Shown: in pieces, positions 1 through 9,490 of the stretch
Layout: each line of letters begins with the position of its first letter
Numbering within the stretch: the first letter of the stretch is position 1
Assembly (NCBI RefSeq): GCF_021325795.1
Contig: NZ_JAHPZX010000002.1
Span: 1,240,001-1,304,000, forward strand
Direction: 5' to 3'
DNA from: Bordetella sp. LUAb4
GTDB lineage: Bacteria; Pseudomonadota; Gammaproteobacteria; Burkholderiales; Burkholderiaceae_B
DNA length: 64,000 nt
Position numbers and translations under genes: made by a program
Notes under the pieces: generated by a model
What the model was told of the DNA's origin: nothing
Database searches by the model: none
Seen by the model: only the letters and a program-made list of their open reading frames with translations

Positions 1-1262
1 GAACCGCCGGACGTCGACAGCGTGACAGGAATGCCGGCCACGGTCAGCACCAGCGAACCCAGCAGACCACCGATGACGATGCCAAAGCCTACGAAAACCA
101 TGTCGGTCTGCGCGGTCTGGCGATCCGCGTAACCCAGCTTGTCGACGACTCGTTCGACGTCGCGCTTGGCGCCGACGATGAAGAGGTGATCACCACGGTC
201 CAGCTTCAAGCCCCAGTTGACGGGCATGTCATGGCCACCACGTACCACCTTGCGCAGGAATACACCGCGCCCCAACGAAGCTTCAGGCATCGCCGAGATC
301 TCGCGCAGCGTCTTGCCGGCAAGTTTCTTATTGGTCAGCACCACTTCGATCAACTCGGCGGGCAGGTTGATCAGTTCGTGATCCTCGACTTCCGCACCGA
401 TCTTGCCGGCGGCCTGCAACACCAGCACGTCATGGCGGCCCGCCACGCCCAGCACGTCACCCGCCTGCAGCACGGTAGTGGGCATGGCATCGACGACACC
501 GCCATCGCGGCGGATACGCTCGACGAACACGCGGTCATCGGCGAAGCGCGCCTCCAGGTCGGCCACGGTCTTGCCGACCAGATCGGCCTGATCCAGGCGG
601 TAGACGCGAGCGATGAATTTGCGGTATCCCGACAGCTCCAGGGAGTCCTGGCCACCGGACATCTGCGCTTCGTATTCCTGGCACGCCTTGACCAGGTCCA
701 CGCGCATCAGCTTGGGACCCACGCTGGCCAGCAGCCAGGCGCTGCCAATGGTGCCGAAGATGTAGCAGACGGCATAGGCGACCGGAATGCTGTCTATCCA
801 CTGCTTGCGCGTGGCTTCATCGACCTTGGTCAAGCCATTGATGGTGTCCGTGGCCACACCCATCACCGCCGATATGGTCTGCGCGCCCGCGAGCAAGCCG
901 GCTCCCGTGCCGGCATCGAAGCCGAAAGCGACCGCCGTGCCCCAGCTCGCCAACAGGCAGATCACGCATAGCACCACCGCGAACAGGACCTGCGGCAGAC
1001 CGTCGCTTTTCATGCCACGGAAGAATTGCGGGCCTACGCCATAGCCCAGGCCGAAAAGGAAAAGCAGAAAGAAGACTTGTTTGACGACAGGCGCGATCTG
1101 GATATTGAGTTGGCCAACCAGCACACCGACCAGCAAGGTGCCGGTCACGGCTCCCAGGCTGAATCCCCCGAGTTTCTTGGCGCCTATCCAGTAGCCCACC
1201 CCCAAGGTAAGAAAGATTGCGAGTTCCGGATACTTACGCAGCGTGTCAAACAGCCATTCCAT
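1..1262 (-). CDS. AspT/YidE-YbjL family antiporter (3' end outside window)
   Basis: Inner-membrane exchanger of the aspartate:alanine antiporter family; the true substrate cannot be told from sequence. About 420 codons are visible. They begin with several hydrophobic helices (first ~200 residues, one AspT/YidE/YbjL membrane half). Two TrkA-C (RCK_C) regulatory domains follow at about residues 210-285 and 300-370. A new hydrophobic stretch (VFVGFGIVIGGLLGSLVL) then opens the second membrane half and runs off the window. This membrane/RCK_C-RCK_C/membrane layout is diagnostic of the family. The start ATG at 1262 is chosen because GGAG lies 8-11 bases upstream. The gene is divergent from the small secreted protein at 1625, with about 360 bases between them. 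Confidence 0.85.
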   Translation of the reverse strand, partial: MEWLFDTLRKYPELAIFLTLGVGYWIGAKKLGGFSLGAVTGTLLVGVLVGQLNIQIAPVVKQVFFLLFLFGLGYGVGPQFFRGMKSDGLPQVLFAVVLCVICLLASWGTAVAFGFDAGTGAGLLAGAQTISAVMGVATDTINGLTKVDEATRKQWIDSIPVAYAVCYIFGTIGSAWLLASVGPKLMRVDLVKACQEYEAQMSGGQDSLELSGYRKFIARVYRLDQADLVGKTVADLEARFADDRVFVERIRRDGGVVDAMPTTVLQAGDVLGVAGRHDVLVLQAAGKIGAEVEDHELINLPAELIEVVLTNKKLAGKTLREISAMPEASLGRGVFLRKVVRGGHDMPVNWGLKLDRGDHLFIVGAKRDVERVVDKLGYADRQTAQTDMVFVGFGIVIGGLLGSLVLTVAGIPVTLSTSGG

Positions 1263-1624
1263 TCCATATCTCCTAGAAGAAACCGGGGAAAGCGGTCGGA
1301 TGTCTGCGCGCAGCCGTGCGGCGCGCGTACACCCGTGGCTCTTGGCGATATGCGTCGTCGCTATAAGCCGCCTGCGTGAATCAAGTGCAAACTTAAATCG
1401 CAAACACTAAACATTGGATGACACAAAATTGCGTCAATCTTGACATAATCAGCTGATTGCAAGCCTAGATGCGTCTCCCTTTATTTCGTAACTTTTTATG
1501 ACTCATCAAGCCAGGCTTGCGAGTATTCCGATATAGAACAATGCAAAGCGCCGCACGCGCAGACGTCATCGCCGTGCGGCCGTCAGGCAGCGTTTATCCG
1601 CCGTTCCCAAACCAGGAGAACTCA
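1263..1624. other. Intergenic region between divergent genes
   Basis: About 360 bases between the AspT-type gene (minus) and the small secreted protein (plus). It is noticeably more AT-rich than its surroundings around 1380-1510 and must hold the promoters of both genes. A TTGACA hexamer occurs near 1440, but no -10 element at 16-18 bases spacing is convincing. No gene, repeat or RNA is recognised here. Confidence 0.5.
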
Positions 1625-1996
1625 ATGCGCATTTCCCGTGTCCTTCCTTCGCTCGTGCTCGCGTTCGCCTGCGGGCAAGCTGCCCACGCTGCGGGCGTGG
1701 GGTTTATGAACAACACCATCGTCGCCCACATTCCCAAGCAGGAGTGGCCGCAGTTCGAGAAAACCGTAGGGCAAGTGTTGAACGATTCACCCGATGGGAC
1801 AACCACGACGTGGACGACTCAGACCAAACGCATGAAGGGCGGTCCGGTCACCGTGGCATTGACGCCCAAGAACACGAGCAATGAAGGCAAATGCCGCCTG
1901 ATGTCGGCCGAGGTTGCGCAACAATCCAAAAAGGAACATTGGCAGTTTCTGTTCTGCAAGAACGAGCAAGGCGCCTGGCGCGCCAGCAGCGATTGA
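1625..1996 (+). CDS. Small secreted protein, surface-antigen-like C-terminus
   Basis: A 123-residue exported protein of unknown function. Residues 1-22 form a classical signal peptide (MRISRVLPSLVLAFACGQ, cleavage after AHA). The mature C-terminal half contains TTTTWTTQTKR, a spaced GKCR, and a final FCKNEQGAWRASS. This spacing of a Trp-rich strand, a conserved Cys and a terminal G-x-W is reminiscent of the 17-kDa/RT0821-type surface antigens, and the two cysteines could form a disulphide. The start at 1625 is preferred because AGGAG lies just upstream and a signal peptide follows. An upstream in-frame start at 1517 would bury the signal peptide. The gene is monocistronic, followed by a hairpin at 2012-2051. 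Confidence 0.7.
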   Translation: MRISRVLPSLVLAFACGQAAHAAGVGFMNNTIVAHIPKQEWPQFEKTVGQVLNDSPDGTTTTWTTQTKRMKGGPVTVALTPKNTSNEGKCRLMSAEVAQQSKKEHWQFLFCKNEQGAWRASSD

Positions 1997-2011
1997 CATA
2001 CTGATAGCCGC

Positions 2012-2051
2012 CCGCGGCTTGCCGGGTGCCTTGGTGCCGGGCAAGCCGCGG
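2012..2051 (+). terminator. Hairpin downstream of small secreted protein
   Basis: Perfect 12-bp inverted repeat CCGCGGCTTGCC / GGCAAGCCGCGG with a 16-base loop, starting 15 bases after the stop codon. There is no T-run, so termination strength is uncertain. It may instead protect the mRNA end or act in Rho-dependent termination. Confidence 0.45.
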
Positions 2052-2114
2052 ACCCTATCGTGAGAAGATAGGCCGAGAAAAAAATCTCTTGAGCCAGTAG
2101 AAGGAAGGCGAGTC

Positions 2115-3758
2115 ATGGAAGCAATCGGGATCACCCTGGCGATGTTTGCCGCCGTGTTGGTCAGCGGCATGGTGGTCCGGGTCCTACCCGTCGCGGTGCC
2201 GCTGCCGCTGGTGCAGATCGCCCTGGGTGCGCTGATCTCCAGCTTTTCCAATCACGGCGTGCAGCTCGATCCGGAAGTCTTCTTCCTGCTGTTCTTGCCA
2301 CCCTTGCTGTTTCTCGACGGCTGGCGCATTCCCAAGGAAGGCGTGCTGCGGGATAAATACTCCATCCTTGAGCTGGCTTTCGGCTTGGTGTTCATCACCG
2401 TGCTGGGGGTTGGCTACTTCATACATTGGATGATTCCGGCCATGCCCTTGCCGGTGGCGTTCGCCTTGGCGGCCATCGTCTCGCCCACGGATCCGGTGGC
2501 GGTGTCGGCCATTACGCAGCGGGTCGCCATTCCCAAGCGCATCATGCACATTCTCGAAGGCGAGTCGCTGCTGAACGATGCCAGCGGCCTGGTCGCCTTC
2601 CGCTTCGCCGTGGTGGCAGCGGTGTCCGGCAGCTTCTCGCTGGGTTCGGCGGCTTTGTCTTTTTTGTGGGTGGCGATAGGCGGCCTGGCCGCGGGCGCCG
2701 TCTTCACGCTGCTGGTGACCGCCGCCAAAAACCTGTTCACCCGCAATTTCGGTGAGGAGCCAGGCTCCGAGATCCTGTTAAGCCTGATCATTCCCTTTGG
2801 CGCCTATGAGTTGGCCGAACATATCGGCGCCTCCGGCATTCTTGCCGCCGTCTCCGCGGGTGTGGCCATGAGCTACGTGGAGTTGTCCGGCAAGTCCATG
2901 GCCATCACGCGTATACAACGTAATGCCGTATGGAACATGCTGCAGTTCACCTTGAACGGCATCATGTTCGTGCTGCTGGGTGAACAGTTGCCCGCCATCT
3001 TCAATGGCGCGGTCAGCGTGGTGATGGACACGGGGCATTTGAACCCTTGGTGGTTGCTGGTCTACGCGGTGGCCATCAACGTGGCGCTGGCCTTGTTGCG
3101 TTTCAGTTGGGTGTGGTTGTCACTGGCCATCGGCCGTCGCATCGCCGCGCGCCGCGGCACGCTGGTGCCGGAACCCAGCATACGACTGATGCTGGCGGTG
3201 TCCCTGGCGGGTGTGCGGGGCGCCATTACGCTGGCGGGTGTGCTGACGCTGCCTTTCGTGGTGGACAGCGGCGAACCATTTCCGGCGCGCGATCTCGCCA
3301 TCTTCCTGGCCGCCACGGTGATCATCGTTTCCCTGATCACTGCCAGCATCGGCTTGCCGCGCCTGTTACGCGGCTTGGACGTGCCGGAGGAAGGCGAGCA
3401 CCATCGCCAGGAAGACCAGGCCAATGCGGCCGCGCGGGAAGCGGCGCTGAAAAGCATCGAAGCCACGGCGCACGACATGACGGTCAAGAACCCCCAGGCT
3501 GATCCCACCGTTTATACGGAAATCGCCAACCGTCTCATGACCAGCCTGCAGCAGCGCGCCACGGGTGGCCTGGACCAGGACGTGGAGCCGGAGATCATCA
3601 AGCAACATCAGGAAATCGAGCGGCAGATGCGGCTCGCCGCGTTGGCGGCATCACGCAGCGAGCTTTATCGCATGGCACGCCAGGGCAGGCTATCGGACGA
3701 GATGGCGCGCCATATGGTCAAGGGGATAGATTTGCAGGAAGCGCGTCTGCGGGTTTGA
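2115..3758 (+). CDS. CPA1-family Na+/H+ antiporter (NhaP type)
   Basis: Inner-membrane monovalent cation/proton antiporter of 547 residues. About twelve hydrophobic segments fill residues 1-420, followed by a hydrophilic cytoplasmic tail of about 125 residues. Family motifs are clear: FLPPLLFLDGWRIP in the early helices, SPTDPVAV, LEGESLLNDASGLV with the ion-binding acidic residue region, and GVRGAITLAG near the end of the membrane domain. It probably exports Na+ (or K+) in exchange for protons and so supports pH and salt homeostasis; ion selectivity is not predictable. AAGGAAGG lies upstream of the ATG. It is a single transcription unit converging on the UPF0178 gene. Confidence 0.9.
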   Translation: MEAIGITLAMFAAVLVSGMVVRVLPVAVPLPLVQIALGALISSFSNHGVQLDPEVFFLLFLPPLLFLDGWRIPKEGVLRDKYSILELAFGLVFITVLGVGYFIHWMIPAMPLPVAFALAAIVSPTDPVAVSAITQRVAIPKRIMHILEGESLLNDASGLVAFRFAVVAAVSGSFSLGSAALSFLWVAIGGLAAGAVFTLLVTAAKNLFTRNFGEEPGSEILLSLIIPFGAYELAEHIGASGILAAVSAGVAMSYVELSGKSMAITRIQRNAVWNMLQFTLNGIMFVLLGEQLPAIFNGAVSVVMDTGHLNPWWLLVYAVAINVALALLRFSWVWLSLAIGRRIAARRGTLVPEPSIRLMLAVSLAGVRGAITLAGVLTLPFVVDSGEPFPARDLAIFLAATVIIVSLITASIGLPRLLRGLDVPEEGEHHRQEDQANAAAREAALKSIEATAHDMTVKNPQADPTVYTEIANRLMTSLQQRATGGLDQDVEPEIIKQHQEIERQMRLAALAASRSELYRMARQGRLSDEMARHMVKGIDLQEARLRV

Positions 3759-3913
3759 TGGGGAGCGCCGTAGCTGCCGCCGCTGCCACGGCAGGCGTCA
3801 CGGCGGTGGGCGGCGGGCTGCGGGAAATGCGCTTCAAGCCGCGTCAGTAGCGCGAGGAAAATCCCTGGGGAGGCTCGGGACGCATCGACGCTCCATCAAT
3901 GGCGCGCCCTTTT

Positions 3914-4381
3914 TCAGGCGGTGTCCGGCCGCCTGGCGTGCCGGGCCAGGAAGCGATCCAACTGCCCGGCAAAAGCCCTGCTGTCCTGCTGAGAATAGGA
4001 AGAAGGCCCACCCGTCTCGACGCCCGCGCTACGCAACTGGTCCATCACGTCACGCATGGTCAGGCGTTCCTGGATGTTCTCGCGCGTGAACCAGTTGCCG
4101 CGCGGATCGAGCACATGAGCGCCTTTGTCCAGGGCACCGGCGGCCAACGGGATATCCGCGGTGATGATGAGGTCACCCGCTTCAGCCATCTCGACGATGC
4201 GTGCGTCGGCCACGTCGAAACCCGCCGGCACTTGTATCGACTTGATGAAGGGCGAAGGGGGCGTGCGCAGATACTGATTGGCCACCAGCGTTACGCATAC
4301 CTCGACACGCCTTGCGGCCCGAAACAACATTTCCTTGACCACGCCCGGACATGCGTCCGCGTCAACCAGCACTTGCATCAC
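3914..4381 (-). CDS. UPF0178 (YaiI/YqxD, DUF188) family protein
   Basis: A 155-residue cytosolic protein of the conserved, functionally undefined YaiI family, which resembles PIN-type nuclease folds. It has the family N-terminus [14 protein letters not shown], then [30 protein letters not shown] and [13 protein letters not shown], ending with the [12 protein letters not shown] region. The acidic residues in VDADA and in DIPLAA are those expected to bind metal if it is a nuclease. Length matches the family (about 150 residues). It is convergent with the antiporter gene and lies just downstream, on the same strand, of the esterase gene. Confidence 0.9.
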   Translation of the reverse strand: MMQVLVDADACPGVVKEMLFRAARRVEVCVTLVANQYLRTPPSPFIKSIQVPAGFDVADARIVEMAEAGDLIITADIPLAAGALDKGAHVLDPRGNWFTRENIQERLTMRDVMDQLRSAGVETGGPSSYSQQDSRAFAGQLDRFLARHARRPDTA

Positions 4382-4466
4382 GCCATTCCGTTGATAGAAA
4401 GAGCGGCCATAGTACCGCCCCGGCGCGCGCCACCGCTTTGCGCCACGCCAAGCCCCACCCCCACGT

Positions 4467-5672
4467 CTATCCCTCGCGCCTGTGCGCCTTGAAGAATTGC
4501 CACATCAGCAAGGACGCGTTGGGTCCCTGCCCGGCGTGGAAACGCACCCGGCCGTCGCCGCCGCTCCACGCATGGCCCAAGCCAGGCACCTGGCACAGGC
4601 TGACGATAGCGCCACGGCGCGACGGGGTGTCCAGACGATGGTAATGGCGGGTGCCGCCAACGGCCAGGTCCTGTGCCGCGATCGGACCATCCTCGCCGAT
4701 GTCGATGCCATTGATCCAGGCGAATTGTTCGAACAACTGACCGCCGTTGCGCTTGTCCACGATGTGATCATCGTCGCCTTGCATGATGATGGCGGGCATG
4801 CCGGCGAATGCCGTACGATCCCGCAGCAGCGCTTTCAGGGCCTCGCCCGGCACCGTCGACACGCCATGCCGCATCACGCGCAGACCTTGACCTGCGTTAT
4901 GCGCCGCGCTCAGTGCCGCGCCGGAATGCATACCCAAGGCCGCGAACTGGCCGGGGTGCAGCAAGGCAGTCAACGCCGCCATATCGGCGCCGGCGGACAG
5001 CCCGGCGATGTAGATGCGCGCAGGATCCGCGTGATAATCCGCCGCCGCGGCCGCCGCGATACCCGCAATCGCATCGGCTTCGGCGTAGCCATGCGCGGAA
5101 TCCGGCTGATACCAGTGCCAGCAGCGGTTCTGCTGCGCGCGCCGTGATTGCTGCGGATAGACCAACAGCAATCCTTCACGATCCGCCAGCCTGTGCATGC
5201 GCGACCCCACCGCGAAGTCCCTGGCATTCTGCTCGCACCCGTGCAGCATCACGAGCATTGGGCAGCCGGTGCGCAAACGCGTCGGCACATACACGAAGTA
5301 GGACAGGCGTACGGGCCACACACCGGGCGTGGCCGGCGTGCTGTACACCCGTGCTTTCCACGTTCCCGAAAATTTGGCAGGATCGAAGTCCGATCCTTGC
5401 TCCACCGGCATCTTGCTGATCGCCGGGTGTTTTCTGGCGACCTTGTCGGCCGACTTGCGGGCGACCTTTGCGGCAGGCTTCCGAGCGGCGGGCTTGCTCA
5501 TCATCTCGGAGAACAAGGCGTGGGGGGCCAGTCCCCATGCCGTGCGCTGCAGACGCGCCATCTTGCGTACAGCGGAAAAAAACAATGCAGTCGATTTATT
5601 TCGCGTCACGTGGAGCCCGGTGATGGCGTGCTTGATGCAATCCATTAAACCGGGTTTGCTGCAACGCAGCAA
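4467..5672 (-). CDS. PHB depolymerase-family esterase (LpqC-like)
   Basis: Alpha/beta-hydrolase of the poly(3-hydroxybutyrate) depolymerase/feruloyl-esterase-like family, about 400 residues. The nucleophile elbow is GLSAG, the acid is probably in GDDDHIVD, and the histidine in LGHAWSGG close to the C-terminus. The oxyanion region [13 protein letters not shown] is typical of the family. The N-terminal ~80 residues are Ala/Lys-rich ([17 protein letters not shown]), with no convincing signal peptide, so location is uncertain. The start is not settled: 5672, 5645 (ATG, Met-Asp-Cys) and a later Met are all possible and none has a good ribosome-binding site. Whether the substrate is PHB oligomers or other esters is unknown. 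Confidence 0.8.
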   Translation of the reverse strand: MLRCSKPGLMDCIKHAITGLHVTRNKSTALFFSAVRKMARLQRTAWGLAPHALFSEMMSKPAARKPAAKVARKSADKVARKHPAISKMPVEQGSDFDPAKFSGTWKARVYSTPATPGVWPVRLSYFVYVPTRLRTGCPMLVMLHGCEQNARDFAVGSRMHRLADREGLLLVYPQQSRRAQQNRCWHWYQPDSAHGYAEADAIAGIAAAAAADYHADPARIYIAGLSAGADMAALTALLHPGQFAALGMHSGAALSAAHNAGQGLRVMRHGVSTVPGEALKALLRDRTAFAGMPAIIMQGDDDHIVDKRNGGQLFEQFAWINGIDIGEDGPIAAQDLAVGGTRHYHRLDTPSRRGAIVSLCQVPGLGHAWSGGDGRVRFHAGQGPNASLLMWQFFKAHRREG

Positions 5673-5711
5673 CCGTAACTCGTAACGGTTACCTTTCGGC
5701 GGCGCCGTCGT

Positions 5712-7391
5712 TCAAGTCGGCGCCCGACGGCCTAAGGCGGTGTGCAAAACGGCACTCAGGTCATCCGCGCGATAAGGCTTGGCCAACACCGGAATACCTT
5801 CGGTTTCGGCCGACCTGGCCTCCTGGCCCATATAGCCCGTGGTCAACACGATGGGCAATTCGCGGCGGCGCATGCGCACTTCGCGCGCCAGCGCCAGGCC
5901 ACTCATGCCACCGGGCATCATGATGTCCGAAAAAACCACGTCGATACGCCGGCCATCGGCCAGTGCGCCCAAGGCGGCGGCGGGACTGGCGACGCGGGTG
6001 GCTTCGAAACCCAATTGCGCCATCATTTCACCTACCAGCGCGGCGACCTCGTCGTCGTCTTCCACCAGCAACACATGCGCGGCCGCGCCGGCCGTAGCAA
6101 CCGGAGCATGGTCCATCAGCACGGATGCCTGCAGTGGCTTCAGGCAGCGCGGCAGCATAAGCCGCACTTCGGTGCCCCGCCCCAGTTCACTGAAGATCTG
6201 CACATTGCCGCCGGACTGGCGCGCAAAGCCATAGGCCTGCGCCAGTCCCAGGCCCGACCCCTTACCCACGTCCTTGGTAGTGAAGAAGGGTTCGAATACA
6301 CGCGCCTTGACCTCGTCGGTCATGCCGGTGCCCGAGTCCACCACCGACAGGCTGACGAAGTCGCCATTCAAACCGCCTTCATCGAGGTCCGGCACATTCT
6401 CGCCACGAATCTCGATCGTGCCGCCACCGGGCATCGCGTCACGCGCATTGACAGCCAGATTGAGCAGCACCAGTTCAAGTTCTCCAGGATCCACCTCGAC
6501 CAGCCACAGCCACTCGGGAAAGCGCAGGCTGACCTTGATGTCGCCACTAAGGCTGCGATCCAGCATATCCCGCATGCCATCGACCTGCCGGACCAGATCG
6601 ACAGGTTGGGCCTGCAGGGCCTGGTGCCGGGAAAAAGTCAGCAGTTGGCGGGTCAGTCCCGCGCCACGTTCCACGGCCTGGCGCATGGCGCGCAGCAAGC
6701 GGGCGCGGCGCTCTTGGTCGGCCAGGCGATCGAACATCTGCAAGCCGCCCGAAATCACCATCAGGAGATTATTGAAATCGTGCGCCACGCCGCCGGTTAG
6801 TTGGCCCAAGGCTTCCATTTTTTGGGCATGGCGCAGGGACTCCTCCACCAGCGCCCTTTCCTTCATCTGTTCGCGCAAAGCCTCATTGGCCGCTTGCAAT
6901 TCCTTCGTGCGGGCGCGCACCGTCTCTTCCAGCACCGCGGCGGCGCTTTCCCGCGCGTGCAGCAAAGCGCGCATTTCATACTGACGCCCCCGGGCACGGA
7001 CGGCGGCCAGGACGGTACTGGACAGCGTGATGCTGTGGACCGGCCTTTCCAACAGAGACACGTTGCGCAAGGACGCCAACATCTTCTTGCGCCAGACTTC
7101 CACCGCCGGTTGCCGCAGGTGACTGGTCAACACGACGAAAGGCACGTCGGACCAGGCCGGCTGACGATCGACCCAGGTGGCCATTGCCACCAGGTTCTTG
7201 CCGAACAGCGCTTCTTCAGTCACACATAGCGTGGACACGCCCTCGTTCGCCTGGGCCAGCAACGCTTCGATACTGCCGCAGACATCGACCTCCAGGCCAG
7301 CGCGGCGCAGTACGTTGGCTGACGCCGTGCCATCCCGGCCAATGGGAGCGTAGACCAATACGCGCGCCTCCAGGGCGTCAGGCGACTTCAT
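5712..7391 (-). CDS. Hybrid sensor histidine kinase / response regulator
   Basis: A 559-residue soluble signalling protein with no membrane segment. Residues 1-125 look like a degenerate receiver domain. A coiled-coil linker follows (~135-190), then HisKA with phospho-acceptor His204 in GGVAHDFNNLL, then HATPase_c with N, G1 and G2 boxes (NLAVNARDAM, VVDSGTGM, GKGSGLGLAQAYG). The C-terminal receiver (about 430-555) has phospho-acceptor Asp489 in FSDIMMPGG. Its ATG lies inside the last codons of the KaiC-like gene (14-base overlap), so the two are almost certainly translationally coupled and act together. KaiC-like protein as the input is inference from this linkage. No output DNA-binding domain is present, so the signal must pass to another protein. 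Confidence 0.9.
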   Translation of the reverse strand: MKSPDALEARVLVYAPIGRDGTASANVLRRAGLEVDVCGSIEALLAQANEGVSTLCVTEEALFGKNLVAMATWVDRQPAWSDVPFVVLTSHLRQPAVEVWRKKMLASLRNVSLLERPVHSITLSSTVLAAVRARGRQYEMRALLHARESAAAVLEETVRARTKELQAANEALREQMKERALVEESLRHAQKMEALGQLTGGVAHDFNNLLMVISGGLQMFDRLADQERRARLLRAMRQAVERGAGLTRQLLTFSRHQALQAQPVDLVRQVDGMRDMLDRSLSGDIKVSLRFPEWLWLVEVDPGELELVLLNLAVNARDAMPGGGTIEIRGENVPDLDEGGLNGDFVSLSVVDSGTGMTDEVKARVFEPFFTTKDVGKGSGLGLAQAYGFARQSGGNVQIFSELGRGTEVRLMLPRCLKPLQASVLMDHAPVATAGAAAHVLLVEDDDEVAALVGEMMAQLGFEATRVASPAAALGALADGRRIDVVFSDIMMPGGMSGLALAREVRMRRRELPIVLTTGYMGQEARSAETEGIPVLAKPYRADDLSAVLHTALGRRAPT

Positions 7392-8904
7392 TATCCTCGC
7401 CCGATACTGAAGGTAATGTCTTGCCGATGTACTGGGGCGTACCAGACAATACCCCGCTGAATTCCGTCAGCGGTGGCCCCACGACGACCCCTCGGCGCGA
7501 CAGCTTGAATTCGCGGATGGCTTGTTCGTGGCGTCCGCTGCGTTTCTTAAGCACGGAAAGCGCGCGGCGAACCGTGCCGGCGTACTCGAAATAACGCAAC
7601 ATGATCACGGAATCGCTCAGGTAGCTGATGTCCAGCGGCGTATCCATCGGTCCGGACGACCCATGTTGGGCGAGAACCAGGATGGTGTTGACCCCCTGCT
7701 GCCCCAGATACGTCAGCAATTCATGCATCTGCAGGACAAGGAACCGGCCGTCAGGCATGGCGTTCAAATACCCGTTCAGACTGTCGATGACGATGATACG
7801 GGCGCCGTCGACATCGACGCTATTGCGCACAATGGAGGCAAACTCACCCGGCGACAGCTCCGCTGGATCGATCTGCTGTATGCGCAAGCGCCCGCTATCC
7901 AGTGCGGCCTTGATCGGCATCCCGAGGCTGGTGGCGCGAGTCTCGAGTGTCTGCAAGCCTTCATCGAAAGCAAAGACAACCGCATGTTCTCCACGAATCG
8001 CTGCCGCGATGGCGAAGGACAGCGCAATCGAAGATTTGCCCACGCCAGCCGAGCCTATCAACAGGGCATTCGTACCGCGTTCCAAACCACCACCCAGCAG
8101 TTCGTCGATGCCGCCGTTGCCGCTGGAAATAATTTCTTGCGGAAAGGAGGCGTGATGCTCCGCCGCCACCAGGCGCGGATAAATGGCAAGACCGCCCCTC
8201 TTGATCGTGAAATCATGATAGCCACCCCGGAAATCGATCCCGCGCATCTTGACCACGCGCAGGCGCCGGCGCTGGGCACCGTAGTCAATGGCCAATTGTT
8301 CCAGCGCCACCACGCCGTGCGAAATCGAATGCAGTTGCAGATCAACGGAGTCCGATGACAAGTCATCGAGAAGAATGACCGTGCAATTACGGCTGGCGAA
8401 AAAGTGCTTCAGCGCCAGCACCTGCCGGCGATAGCGCAACGGCGTTTGCGCCAGCATGCGCAGTTCGGAAAGACTGTCCAGGACGACCCGGCTGGGATTG
8501 ACGGACTCGACCCTGTCCAGAATGAGCTTGGTGGTTTCATTGAGCTCGACCTCCGCGGGATAGAGCACCGTCAGCTCGCGTTCAGGATCCAGGGTGGTTT
8601 CCGGCGGTACCAGCTCGAAAATATCAATGCCATCCAGAGACCAACCATGGCGTTGGGCAACCAAGCCAAGTTCCTGGCGGGTTTCGGACAGCGCGATGTA
8701 AAGAACCGACTCGTTCTGGCGCACGCCTTCCAGCAGGAATTGCATGGCGATGGTCGTCTTGCCGGTGCCCGGGTTGCCCTCATAAAGATACATGCGGTCC
8801 CGATCGAGGCCCCCAGCGAGAATATCGTCCAGGCCTTCGCTTCCGGTGGAAATACGGGGGGGATCAACGTCCTTTGACGTGTGTTCTTCAATTTTTTCGG
8901 TCAT
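7378..8904 (-). CDS. KaiC-like two-domain RecA-type ATPase
   Basis: A 508-residue protein with the duplicated RecA-like organisation of the circadian protein KaiC. Walker A motifs are at 43-51 (GNPGTGKTT) and 284-292 (GSAGVGKSS). Paired Walker-B-like segments are VVLDSLSEL and IIVIDSLNG. The CI catalytic Glu pair of cyanobacterial KaiC is reduced to Ser-Glu (LSET, 72-75), and CII has Asp-Glu (FDEG). By alignment, the KaiC phosphosites Ser431/Thr432 correspond to Ser427/Tyr428 (DISYLSD), so only one is retained. No kaiA or kaiB lies nearby, so a true clock is unlikely. A role as ATP-driven switch for the coupled histidine kinase is plausible. GGAGGG precedes the ATG. Confidence 0.88.
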   Translation of the reverse strand: MTEKIEEHTSKDVDPPRISTGSEGLDDILAGGLDRDRMYLYEGNPGTGKTTIAMQFLLEGVRQNESVLYIALSETRQELGLVAQRHGWSLDGIDIFELVPPETTLDPERELTVLYPAEVELNETTKLILDRVESVNPSRVVLDSLSELRMLAQTPLRYRRQVLALKHFFASRNCTVILLDDLSSDSVDLQLHSISHGVVALEQLAIDYGAQRRRLRVVKMRGIDFRGGYHDFTIKRGGLAIYPRLVAAEHHASFPQEIISSGNGGIDELLGGGLERGTNALLIGSAGVGKSSIALSFAIAAAIRGEHAVVFAFDEGLQTLETRATSLGMPIKAALDSGRLRIQQIDPAELSPGEFASIVRNSVDVDGARIIVIDSLNGYLNAMPDGRFLVLQMHELLTYLGQQGVNTILVLAQHGSSGPMDTPLDISYLSDSVIMLRYFEYAGTVRRALSVLKKRSGRHEQAIREFKLSRRGVVVGPPLTEFSGVLSGTPQYIGKTLPSVSGEDNEVA

Positions 8905-9102
8905 GACTTTCCCTCCGCTTCAAACAATTAATCCGGGGTATCTTAAGCCGCCGATGTTGATCGGCAAGCGCTGCATCCTCCTGCGTCTCTCCATTGATAC
9001 CATTGCTGAGCAAACCCTATGCCCAGCGCTGAGCTTCACCTTCGACGCAGGCCCGCTGCTGCGAATTTGTCGGAAAATATCGGATTATTTCCAAAAAAAG
9101 CA

Positions 9103-9414
9103 ATGCCCAAGTCTCCTCCCGCCCTGACCGCGCGCCTGCTGCCGTGGGCCGCCTTGCTTCTTCCGCCTTTGTTCTGGGCCGGCAATTTCATTGCTGGCCG
9201 AGCCATGCGGGACGCCATGACGCCTATGACGCTGGCCTTGGGCCGCTGGCTGCTCTATGTGGGCCTGTTCCCATCGGTAGGGGCGTATCTTCTATATACG
9301 CGGGCGGTCCAGCACTTCGGCCCCGAGCGCGCCGGGCTGGTCTGCTCGAACCTGGGCCCTGCCCCACGCGCGGCGCGCCGCCTGCCGGGAAGGCGGGAGT
9401 CTGGGAATACCTAG
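9103..9414 (+). pseudogene. Decayed EamA/DMT-family transporter
   Basis: Remnant of a drug/metabolite transporter gene. The first ~50 codons match the start of an EamA protein (PPLFWAGNFIAGRAM, then MTPMTLALGRW). The reading then jumps directly to a segment typical of the second EamA repeat (LFPSVGAYLLYTRAVQHFGP, then ERAGLVCSN). That implies an in-frame deletion of most of the middle of a ~300-residue protein. After CSNLGPA the sequence becomes Arg-rich and meaningless (PAPRAARRLPGRRES), suggesting a further frameshift, and stops. Only about 104 codons remain, too few to make a transporter. It lies between the KaiC-like gene and nadE. Confidence 0.7.
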
Positions 9415-9490
9415 TGCTACCCGATGACCGCCGATCCGACAGTCAACCCCGTCGAACCCTGACCAAGCAATCCGGCTCAAAGGAAATTCC

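Noticed and set aside
7378-8904. A circadian clock system
   Set aside because: KaiA and KaiB are absent, one phosphosite is a Tyr and a catalytic Glu is replaced; KaiC-like signalling ATPase is the safer call.
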